From an uncultured Selenomonadaceae bacterium (GTDB lineage: Bacteria; Bacillota; Negativicutes; Selenomonadales; Selenomonadaceae), in contig CAJOPJ010000072.1 of the NCBI GenBank assembly GCA_905236325.1, forward strand, positions 1 through 26,005: DNA of 26,005 nt. The letters run 5' to 3'. The translations under genes and the position numbers were made by a program. The first letter of the stretch is position 1. Every line of letters starts with the position of its first letter. Shown in pieces: positions 8,114 through 14,773 of the stretch. The notes under the pieces are model-generated. The model made no database searches and was not told where the DNA came from. It saw only the letters and a list, made by a program, of their open reading frames with translations.

Positions 8114-8335
8114 ATGCTAGTATTGACCAGAAAACCACGCCAGCAAATAATGATTGGCGACAATATAACAATAAATGTTGTTGAAGTGCAAGGTGAAAGT
8201 GTGCGCATAGCAATAGACGCGCCGCGCGATATAAAAATCTATCGTGGCGAAATATATCGCGCAATTCAGGAAGAAAATCAAAAAGCAGCCGCGCCACTTG
8301 AAAAAATCGACCTGCATGCGGCTTTGCCAAAATAA
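8114..8335 (+). CDS. csrA: Carbon storage / translational regulator CsrA
   Basis: CsrA is a dimeric RNA-binding protein that represses translation by binding GGA motifs in leaders. In Firmicutes it controls flagellin under FliW control. The 73 residues begin MLVLTRKPRQQIMIG, with the RNA-contacting Leu4 and Arg6, and contain APRDIKIYRGEIY with Arg44. The C-terminal tail after about residue 55 (QKAAAPLEKIDLHAALPK) is variable in the family and in Bacillus-type CsrA is used for FliW contact. AAGGAGG overlaps the fliW stop region. The flagellin gene, its expected target and usual neighbour, is not in this window. Confidence 0.95.
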   Translation: MLVLTRKPRQQIMIGDNITINVVEVQGESVRIAIDAPRDIKIYRGEIYRAIQEENQKAAAPLEKIDLHAALPK

Positions 8336-8355
8336 ATCTTAAGGAGGAGTACATT

Positions 8356-8784
8356 ATGGTAGGGAAACTGCAAGATATAGTAACTGCCTCAGTAGTCGTC
8401 GGCGCAATTGAACGCGGCAGTTCAAAAAACCTGCAACCCGATGCCAAAAACAAAGCCATTGAAGCCAATTCGCCACGCTTCATTGTCGATGTTCAAGGCA
8501 TGGAAGCCGAAGACGACTTCAAGGAAGAACAGGAATTTCACCTCAAACCAGGCACACTTGATGAAGAATCTGTCGACTTTATGACTAAGGAACTCAATGA
8601 ACTGATGAGCAAAATAAATTGCAACCTTGAGTTCACTTACCACCAAGACGCAGGTATGATGTCAGTTAAAATGGTCGATAAAGAAACGCAGGAAGTCATC
8701 AAAGAACTGCCGCCGGAAGAAATGATTGAAAATATGATGAAGGCAAAAGACTGGCTGGGAGCTTTTCTGGACAAAACAATCTGA
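8356..8784 (+). CDS. flaG: FlaG family protein
   Basis: FlaG proteins affect filament length in several bacteria; the mechanism is poorly defined. The 142-residue protein has a variable N-terminal half and the conserved C-terminal half: a helix with FMTKELNELMSKINCNLEFT, the SVKMVDKETQEVIKELPPEE strand-turn block with its strongly conserved I-R/K-E-L/I-P-P-E-E core, then MIENMMKAKDWLGAFLDKTI. The start is ATG 8356 with AAGGAGG at 8341-8347. It directly precedes fliD, as is usual. Its last codons lie in the first copy of a 16-base tandem repeat (8774-8809). Confidence 0.9.
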   Translation: MVGKLQDIVTASVVVGAIERGSSKNLQPDAKNKAIEANSPRFIVDVQGMEAEDDFKEEQEFHLKPGTLDEESVDFMTKELNELMSKINCNLEFTYHQDAGMMSVKMVDKETQEVIKELPPEEMIENMMKAKDWLGAFLDKTI

Positions 8785-8809
8785 TAATTAAAAAAACAAT
8801 CTGATAATT
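8774..8809 (+). repeat. Tandem 16-base direct repeat at the flaG stop
   Basis: The sequence aaacaatctgataatt occurs at 8774-8789 and again at 8794-8809, a 20-base period. The first copy contains the flaG stop codon; the second is noncoding and ends 5 bases before the fliD Shine-Dalgarno. It looks like a small local duplication. Confidence 0.9.
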
Positions 8810-8828
8810 TAACAAGGAGGTTATCGAA

Positions 8829-11324
8829 ATGGGTGTTAATGGTATTTATGGCTTATCAGGCTCCGGCTTAGATGTCGAATCTATGGTCAAAGTCGGTATG
8901 ATGAGCAAACAAAGTCAATATGACAAAATGCAACAGCAGTACACCACTAATGAATGGAAAAAAACTGCTTATGTTGAGGTGTATAATAAACTCAATACAT
9001 TCAACACATCAACACTTTCAACTTACAAAATGTCCAACTCAATGAACGCACATACAGCTGAAAGTACAAATAGTCAAATTAAAGTCACAGCAAACGCCAG
9101 CGCACCAATAATGCGCCACAGTGTCGAAGTAAACGCCGCCGCAACAAATGCTTATCTGATTGGCACCGGCACAATAACGCGCATTGGTCAAGATGATAGC
9201 GGCAATGTCAAAACTAACAGCACAAAGCTTGCTGACGCACTATTTCAATCAATCAGCCAAAGCAACACTAAAAAGACTGAAAATGGCAAGGATTATTATG
9301 ATGTAACTGTTGTCGAAGACTCAACCGGCGCAAGTTCAACTGTCAAATCAACAGATGTTGCGTTCAGCTTTTCAGTCGGCGACGGCAAGTCCGGCGGAAT
9401 AACTTCAACAAATCCCGACGCAGTAACCGCAACTGTAGCTGATATTTCCGCCGCAACAAGTGGTGACTACAAAATCGACATTTCACAGCTTGCAGATAAT
9501 GCTAAAGTCACAGGCAGTGCAGCTGAACTTGTTAATGCTGCAGGTTCTACAAAATTGCAGGACTTGCTGTTCAGTGATTTAACAATAGACGAAAATGGCA
9601 AGGTCACTTCCTACACAAGCATTGCAGGCTCAGGCGGAAATGATGACGAAAATGCTGATAATGATTTAAATTCATCAGATACAGCTGTAGGCTTTACACT
9701 TTCTGACGGCACAACCGACGTCGCAATCAGTGTATCTTACAACCAAATTGCAGAAGGTTACACTTTGCAAGATTTAGCAAGCGCAATCAAGAATGCAGGA
9801 CTTAATATCACAGCAAATTTTGATTCTGAAACGCAGGAATTTTCCTTAACAAATTCAGAAACAGGCTTAGCTAACAGTATTTCAATTAAAACTACATACA
9901 ACAATAGTGACGAGACAAACTACGCCGGAAATACCACAGCTGCGTTTTTAAATGCTTTAGGCTTGAATGACGGCACAAGTACATTAACTTTCACTGCCAA
10001 CACAGAAACAGTTGCAACCGGCAAAGACGCACAACTCACAGTCAATGGCAATGCAGTAACTTATGCAAGCAATGAATACACTCAGGACGGAATTAAATTC
10101 AAGCTGAATGAAACCGGCGAATCAACAGTCAATATCAACACTACCGCAATCGAAAAAAATACAATAAATGTAACATATGGACAGCTGGCGGAAGGCTACA
10201 CATTCAACGACCTGACAGCCGATGTCAACGCACTTGGACAAAATACGCGCATGACTTATGACTCAGTCAATGACAAATTCAGCCTTTACAACAAAAATTC
10301 CGGCGCAGAAAACACAATAGCAATAGCAATAGGAACAAATGAAGCCGGCGAACGCGCAGCTAAAATTTTCAATCAAATGGAGCTTACAGAGTCCAAAAAT
10401 GGCGAACTGGCAAGCAATGCAGCAACTTTTGCAGCCGGCGAAGTTACAGTTGTTGAAGGCTCCGACGCAAATGTTAAAATCGATGGCGTTGAATACACAC
10501 TTTCAGAAAACAAAAAAACTGTCAATGGCGTAACATATGACTTCGCAAACGCAACAGCCAGCGCAACAGCCAGCGCAACAGCAAATGTTGCAATCAATCA
10601 AGACCAAGATACAATCATTGCAAATGTTAAAAAATTTGTTGAGGATTATAATACATTGCTTGCCGATTTGTACAAGGCGTATGATGAAAAGCCAAATAAA
10701 AATTATAAGCCACTGACCGATTCACAACGCGAAAATATGAAGGAAGAACAAATCACCAAGTGGGAAGAAAAAGCCAAAGCCGGAATGCTCTATCACGACC
10801 AAACACTCGGCAAGGTTATTGATGAAATGCGCTCAGCAGTGTCAACCACAGTGGAAGGCGTTGCAGGTAAATATAATTCAATTTTCTCAATAGGCATATC
10901 AACAACCGGCTTGAAAGGTCAGCTTACATTGGACGAAGATAAACTCAAAGCAGCATTGACTGAAGACTCCGACGCAGTGTATAATGTCTTCGCAAAGATT
11001 GAATATCAGAACGACGCAACCAGCGCAGCCGATAAAAAAATCCAGTCAGCAAACAACTACGCAAGAAGTGGTATTGCACAAAGACTCGGCGATATATTCA
11101 CTACGCAACTAAAAACTATTAAAGGCGTTTCCGGCGATAATCTTTCAACAAATGACGACAGCGACTTAAGTAAGCTTATGCGCGACCTGCAAACCAAGAT
11201 GAGCAACTTCAAGTCGATGATGAATGCGTTTGAAGATAAGCTGTATAAAAAATATGACGCAATGGAAACTATGCTGGCAGGACTCGGCGTGCAACTAAAT
11301 TATGTCACAAGTGCTTTTGCGTAG
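8829..11324 (+). CDS. fliD: Flagellar filament cap protein FliD (HAP2), long form
   Basis: FliD caps the growing filament and guides flagellin folding. The N-terminal FliD domain (GIYGLSGSGLDVESMVKVGM, residues about 1-105) and the C-terminal domain (about 589-825: VKKFVEDYNTLLADLYKAYD, then GISTTGLKGQLTLDEDKL) are clear. At 831 residues it is far longer than the roughly 470 of the Salmonella protein. The middle carries two related modules at about 296-370 and 445-515, each with a Y-x-Q-I/L-A-E-G-Y-T start and a Y/F-D-S-x-x-x-x-F-S-L strand, resembling flagellin hook-IN repeats. An ATAS-type peptide repeat near residue 578 comes from a 12-base tandem repeat. The start is ATG 8829 with AAGGAGGT at 8814-8821. 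Confidence 0.93.
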   Translation: MGVNGIYGLSGSGLDVESMVKVGMMSKQSQYDKMQQQYTTNEWKKTAYVEVYNKLNTFNTSTLSTYKMSNSMNAHTAESTNSQIKVTANASAPIMRHSVEVNAAATNAYLIGTGTITRIGQDDSGNVKTNSTKLADALFQSISQSNTKKTENGKDYYDVTVVEDSTGASSTVKSTDVAFSFSVGDGKSGGITSTNPDAVTATVADISAATSGDYKIDISQLADNAKVTGSAAELVNAAGSTKLQDLLFSDLTIDENGKVTSYTSIAGSGGNDDENADNDLNSSDTAVGFTLSDGTTDVAISVSYNQIAEGYTLQDLASAIKNAGLNITANFDSETQEFSLTNSETGLANSISIKTTYNNSDETNYAGNTTAAFLNALGLNDGTSTLTFTANTETVATGKDAQLTVNGNAVTYASNEYTQDGIKFKLNETGESTVNINTTAIEKNTINVTYGQLAEGYTFNDLTADVNALGQNTRMTYDSVNDKFSLYNKNSGAENTIAIAIGTNEAGERAAKIFNQMELTESKNGELASNAATFAAGEVTVVEGSDANVKIDGVEYTLSENKKTVNGVTYDFANATASATASATANVAINQDQDTIIANVKKFVEDYNTLLADLYKAYDEKPNKNYKPLTDSQRENMKEEQITKWEEKAKAGMLYHDQTLGKVIDEMRSAVSTTVEGVAGKYNSIFSIGISTTGLKGQLTLDEDKLKAALTEDSDAVYNVFAKIEYQNDATSAADKKIQSANNYARSGIAQRLGDIFTTQLKTIKGVSGDNLSTNDDSDLSKLMRDLQTKMSNFKSMMNAFEDKLYKKYDAMETMLAGLGVQLNYVTSAFA
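10551..10582 (+). repeat. 12-base tandem repeat inside fliD
   Basis: The unit gcaacagccagc is present at 10551-10562 and 10563-10574, followed by a partial third copy (gcaacagc). It encodes ATASATASATA between the central modules and the C-terminal domain. It is in frame (four codons per unit), so copy-number change would lengthen or shorten a linker without frameshift. Confidence 0.85.
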
Positions 11325-11357
11325 AATTGTCAATAAAATCGAAAGGAAGTCTTTCCA

Positions 11358-11762
11358 ATGGTAAATGCGGCAGAGGCATACAAGCGTAATCAAGTTCTAA
11401 ATGCGCCGCCGGAACAGTTAACACTAATGCTATACAATGGCTGCTTAAAGTTTATTGATGAAGGCACTAAAGCTGTCACCGAAAAAAAGTACGAAGACGC
11501 AAATACACTGTTGCAAAAGGCACAGCGGATTATTTCTGAATTTCGCCTAACATTGAATATGGACTATGAAATTTCGCACCAGCTAATGCCGCTTTACAAT
11601 TATGCTTACGATAGGTTGGTTCAAGGAAATATCAAATCCGACACAGCACAACTGAATGAGGCTCGCGAAATTATCAGTGAACTGCGCGAAGCTTGGGTAG
11701 GCGCAATGAAAAAAGCACGCGCCGAAAAAGGTCTTGGCAAAGGTGGCAATGGATATGCCTGA
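11358..11762 (+). CDS. fliS: Flagellin export chaperone FliS
   Basis: FliS binds the C-terminal part of flagellin in the cytosol and prevents premature polymerisation. The 134 residues carry the family start (AAEAYKRNQVLNAPPEQLTL, then MLYNGCLKFI) and the four-helix pattern with KAQRIISEFRLTLNMDYEIS and LMPLYNYAYDRLVQGN. The Gly-rich tail (GLGKGGNGYA) is the variable end. The start is ATG 11358. The ribosome site AAAGGAAG (11342-11349) lies in a small possible hairpin. The next gene starts inside its last codons. Confidence 0.95.
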   Translation: MVNAAEAYKRNQVLNAPPEQLTLMLYNGCLKFIDEGTKAVTEKKYEDANTLLQKAQRIISEFRLTLNMDYEISHQLMPLYNYAYDRLVQGNIKSDTAQLNEAREIISELREAWVGAMKKARAEKGLGKGGNGYA

Positions 11763-12102
11763 AGATGTAACAGAACAAGCACGCGTCATCTGGCAAAAAT
11801 ACCTGACACTGACGCAGGAACTCAAAAAGTTCATCGACAGACAGGATATAGATACATTTTTAGAACTTGTACCCCAGCGCGACAGGCTTATTGAACTTGA
11901 TAAAAATCTGCCTTCGCACGAATATAGGCAGCTGCAGGAGTTCAAAGACATTGCCGAACAAATTAAGCCATTGGACAGGGAAATTATGTACAAAGCGCGT
12001 GCGTGGCTGAACAAATCGCGCAGACAAAATAACGCCGTCCGCTCCTATGACTTAACAAATACGCTCGGTGTACAAGGTACTGCGTTTAACAGAAGTTACT
12101 GA
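11755..12102 (+). CDS. FliT-like flagellar protein
   Basis: A 115-residue helical protein after fliS, where FliT (chaperone of FliD) is expected. It has an amphipathic helix (ARVIWQKYLTLTQELKKFID), a segment with LELVPQRDRLIELDKNLPSH reminiscent of FliT-like 'R x x L I x x L' patterns, then a basic C-terminal part (KARAWLNKSRRQN). I choose ATG 11755, which overlaps the fliS stop by 8 bases; AAGGTGG at 11740-11746 gives 8-base spacing. Earlier TTG/GTG/ATG codons (11734, 11743, 11749) lack a well-placed site. Its 3' end overlaps convergent cca by 17 bases. Family similarity is weak, so position carries much of this call. Confidence 0.6.
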   Translation: MPEDVTEQARVIWQKYLTLTQELKKFIDRQDIDTFLELVPQRDRLIELDKNLPSHEYRQLQEFKDIAEQIKPLDREIMYKARAWLNKSRRQNNAVRSYDLTNTLGVQGTAFNRSY

Positions 12103-13324
12103 GTTTTTTTAAATTTGTGTAAGTTTTGATACGCTGTTCAAAAATCCAATTACCAATTTCAGGACCTTTCAGGTTGATTGGCGCGTCATTGCCATTGATT
12201 TTTAAAAACTCAGCAATGAAAAACTCAGCCCGCTCCAAGTACTCAGGCAAGCCGTGATTGTCAGCGCGAATGATATCATTAAAATCTGCAACTGAAATTT
12301 TTGAACTATGCAAGCGCATTAAAAAAGCAGTAATTTTGCCGGCTTTAGCAAACATCGGCGCACGCATATGCTCTTTGATGACAAAAGCAGTGATTTTTTT
12401 CCAGTCATTCGGCACAGGCAGCGACTTACAAATCTGCTGAAAAACCTCCAAACCGCGCCTTTCGTGTTCATAGTGGTGAGGCAACATTTCCTGCGGAGTT
12501 AAGCCCTTGCCAATGTCGTGCATTAAAGCCGCAAATCTGATTTCAGGCTTTGGATTGACTTCAGAAACTGCGTCCAGAATCTGCAAGGAATGTTCATAAG
12601 CGTCGCCTTCAGGGTGGAAGGTTTTTGATTGAATTTTACCGCGCAGATTAGCAATTTCAGGAAAGGTAACTTCAAGCAGGTTAGCAAGTTCAAGACTGCG
12701 GAAGAATTTTGAAGGCACAGGAGTATTCAGCGCGTGTACGAGTTCAGCAAAGATTCTTTCGCGCGGCTCGGTTGAAAGTTCAGTCCTACAGGCGTTCATT
12801 GCAGACAAAGTTTGCGGCGTAATGTCAAAATTGAACTGCGCGGCTTGTCTTGCGGCGCGTAAAGCGCGTACAGGGTCTTCAGTGAAGTGCCTTGAAACAG
12901 CGCGTATTATTCCGGAGTGAATATCAGCCTTTCCGCCGAATGGGTCGATAAGTGCGCCGGTTAGGAGATTGATAGCCATAGCATTAATAGTCGTGTCGCG
13001 GCGGAATAAATCTTCCTCAATCGTGACGCTCGGCTCAAAATTGACTGAAAAGCCTTTGTAACCTGCACTGATTTTAGTTTCAGTTCGCGCAAAAGCAACT
13101 TCGCACATAACACCGCCAATCTCGACTGAGTAGACCGGAAAACGCTTGCCAAATTTAAGCGCATCAGGAAAATTTTCAGCAAAAATATCTTCAGCAAGCC
13201 CACAAATGCAATAATCTCTATCGTGCGCTTTGACTTGCCTAATCTTGTCACGAACTGCGCCGCCAACCAAATAAACACTGCCGCCAAGCGCGGCGATTTT
13301 TTTTGCAAAATCAATTTCAGTCAA
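12086..13324 (-). CDS. cca: CCA tRNA nucleotidyltransferase with HD domain
   Basis: Adds or repairs the 3' CCA of tRNAs. The class II nucleotidyltransferase core is visible: GGAVRD at 21-26, the metal-binding Asp35-x-Asp37 in AHDRDY, RRDTTINAMA from 108, and EDPVRALRAARQ near 149-160. A C-terminal HD domain follows (EHSLQILD at about 244, MHDIGKG at 268-274, then EMLPHHYEHERRG). Layout and its 412-residue length are like the multifunctional Escherichia coli enzyme, whose HD domain has phosphohydrolase activity. The start is TTG 13324 with AGGTG 7 bases upstream. It is convergent with fliT and overlaps it by 17 bases; I see no strong terminator between them. Confidence 0.92.
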   Translation of the reverse strand: MTEIDFAKKIAALGGSVYLVGGAVRDKIRQVKAHDRDYCICGLAEDIFAENFPDALKFGKRFPVYSVEIGGVMCEVAFARTETKISAGYKGFSVNFEPSVTIEEDLFRRDTTINAMAINLLTGALIDPFGGKADIHSGIIRAVSRHFTEDPVRALRAARQAAQFNFDITPQTLSAMNACRTELSTEPRERIFAELVHALNTPVPSKFFRSLELANLLEVTFPEIANLRGKIQSKTFHPEGDAYEHSLQILDAVSEVNPKPEIRFAALMHDIGKGLTPQEMLPHHYEHERRGLEVFQQICKSLPVPNDWKKITAFVIKEHMRAPMFAKAGKITAFLMRLHSSKISVADFNDIIRADNHGLPEYLERAEFFIAEFLKINGNDAPINLKGPEIGNWIFEQRIKTYTNLKKLSNFC

Positions 13325-13361
13325 TGATAAACACCTGCGCTTTTTTAAATAAAATTAGCTA

Positions 13362-13370
13362 ATTATAGCA
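13362..13370 (-). promoter_or_regulatory. Promoter of cca (extended -10)
   Basis: On the minus strand TGCTATAAT reads as a perfect extended -10 (TATAAT, plus coordinates 13362-13367, with TG upstream at 13369-13370). No good -35 is seen at 17 bases, which the extended -10 can compensate. The same TGCTATAATTAGC occurs before the kor operon. It is 38 bases upstream of the cca start. Confidence 0.65.
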
Positions 13371-13416
13371 CAATTTGCAGGAAAAAACTGCTCAATGTCG
13401 AATATCCAAACATAGG

Positions 13417-13450
13417 TTGAATTAAGTTAGCATAACTTGAATTAAGTTAG
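13417..13450 (+). promoter_or_regulatory. Operator-like direct and inverted repeats before manC
   Basis: TTGAATTAAGTTAG occurs at 13417-13430 and 13437-13450, two copies with a 20-base period. Between and across them AAGTTA (13424-13429) and TAACTT (13433-13438) form a perfect dyad around GCA. The second copy runs into the weak ribosome site of manC (AGGA, start ATG 13463). The layout fits a binding site for a dimeric regulator; no regulator is identified. Confidence 0.5.
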
Positions 13451-13462
13451 GATGTCATTTTA

Positions 13463-14773
13463 ATGCAGATAGTTTTACTTTCAGGCGGTAGTGGCAAAAG
13501 ATTATTTCCATTGTCGAACGAAATACGCGCAAAGCAATTTATAAAAATCTTTGAACACGGCACCAAGCACGAATCAATGCTACAGCGCGTCTTCAGGCAG
13601 ATTAAAAATAACTTTCCCAACGCGGCAATAACAGTTTCAACCTCAAAAGCACAGGAAAAAATCTTACGCAAATATGTTGATTCTGAAGTCGCAATTTCAG
13701 CAGAACCCTGCCGGAGAAACACATTCCCCGCAATCGCGCTGACAGCCGCGTTTCTAAAAACCAAAAACATCTCCGCTGATGAACCAATAATAATATGCCC
13801 GATAGACCCCTATGTTGAGGAAGATTTCTTTGCACAGTTTGAAACAATGGCAAGTTTGATAAAAAAATCAGCCGCAAATTTAATCTTGCTCGGAATAAAG
13901 CCAACTTACGCCAGTGAAAAGTATGGTTACATAATTCCTGCGTCGAAAGATAATGTCAGTCAAGTTTTGGAGTTCAAGGAAAAGCCAGACGCTGAATCAG
14001 CGCGAAAATACATTCATCGCGGAGGACTTTGGAACGGCGGCGTATTTGCCTGCAAACTGTCCTACCTGCTGAAAAAGTCGCGCGAACTCCTGCAGACAGA
14101 TAATTACGCTGACTTGCTGAATAACTATTCTGAATTGCCGGATATCAGCTTTGACTACGCAGTTTCAGAGCACGAAAAAAATATTAAAGTCGTGCGCTAC
14201 AATGGCGAATGGAAAGATGTAGGCACTTGGAACACGCTAACTGAGGTTATGCAGGAACATTCTGTCGGCAAGGTTTATTTTGATTCGACTTGTGAAAATT
14301 CCCACGTCATCAATGAAACTGATTTGCCTGTCGTGGCAATGGGTATCAAGGATATTGTAGTGGCGGCAAGTGCGGACGGCATTTTAATTGCTGATAAAAC
14401 CCAATCCAGCTACATAAAGCCAATTGCAGAAAAAATTCACGAACCGATTAGATTTGCCGAAAAGTCGTGGGGAACTTACACAGTCATTGATTCAGATAAT
14501 CACAGCTTGACAATTAAAGTCATTTTAACTGCCGGTGCAAGAATGCGCTACCACAGCCACGAACGCCGCAACGAAGTTTGGACAATCACACAAGGCAAAG
14601 GTCGTGTAATTCTGGACGGCGAAGTTAAAAATGTCTCAGCAGGCAATGTCATTGAAATTCCTGCCGGAATGAAGCACACAGTCATTGCCGATACAGATTT
14701 AAAAATTATTGAAGTCCAACTCGGCGAAGATATTTCAGTCGAAGATAAAGTCTTGTGGGAGGATTTAATTTGA
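13463..14773 (+). CDS. manC: Mannose-1-phosphate guanylyltransferase with cupin domain (ManC type)
   Basis: Makes GDP-mannose from GTP and mannose-1-phosphate; GDP-mannose is also the precursor of GDP-fucose. The nucleotidyltransferase signature (LLSGGSGKRLFPLS at residues 5-18, then KQF), FKEKP near 171 and WNGGVF near 189 are visible. From about residue 345 there is a type II mannose-6-phosphate-isomerase cupin (MRYHSHERRNEVWTITQGKG then IPAGMKHT). At 436 residues it is slightly shorter than the 460-480 of typical bifunctional enzymes. The start is ATG 13463. Its TGA overlaps the TTG of the first fucosyltransferase, so the two are translationally coupled. That suggests the GDP-mannose made here serves GDP-fucose; the gmd and fcl genes for that are not in the window. 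Confidence 0.9.
   Translation: MQIVLLSGGSGKRLFPLSNEIRAKQFIKIFEHGTKHESMLQRVFRQIKNNFPNAAITVSTSKAQEKILRKYVDSEVAISAEPCRRNTFPAIALTAAFLKTKNISADEPIIICPIDPYVEEDFFAQFETMASLIKKSAANLILLGIKPTYASEKYGYIIPASKDNVSQVLEFKEKPDAESARKYIHRGGLWNGGVFACKLSYLLKKSRELLQTDNYADLLNNYSELPDISFDYAVSEHEKNIKVVRYNGEWKDVGTWNTLTEVMQEHSVGKVYFDSTCENSHVINETDLPVVAMGIKDIVVAASADGILIADKTQSSYIKPIAEKIHEPIRFAEKSWGTYTVIDSDNHSLTIKVILTAGARMRYHSHERRNEVWTITQGKGRVILDGEVKNVSAGNVIEIPAGMKHTVIADTDLKIIEVQLGEDISVEDKVLWEDLI

Noticed and set aside
7938..8483. Antisense open frame of 181 codons across fliW-csrA-flaG
   Set aside because: It covers three well-supported conserved genes and its translation has no family features.
8774..8809. Tandem repeat as a CRISPR array
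   Set aside because: Only two copies with a 4-base spacer, overlapping a coding end.
11583..12014. Antisense open frame of 143 codons across fliS/fliT
   Set aside because: It mirrors the codon pattern of the real genes, has no recognisable domain and no ribosome site.
12095..12125. Terminator between fliT and cca
   Set aside because: Only a four-pair stem (TAAC/GTTA) precedes the T run; too weak to call.
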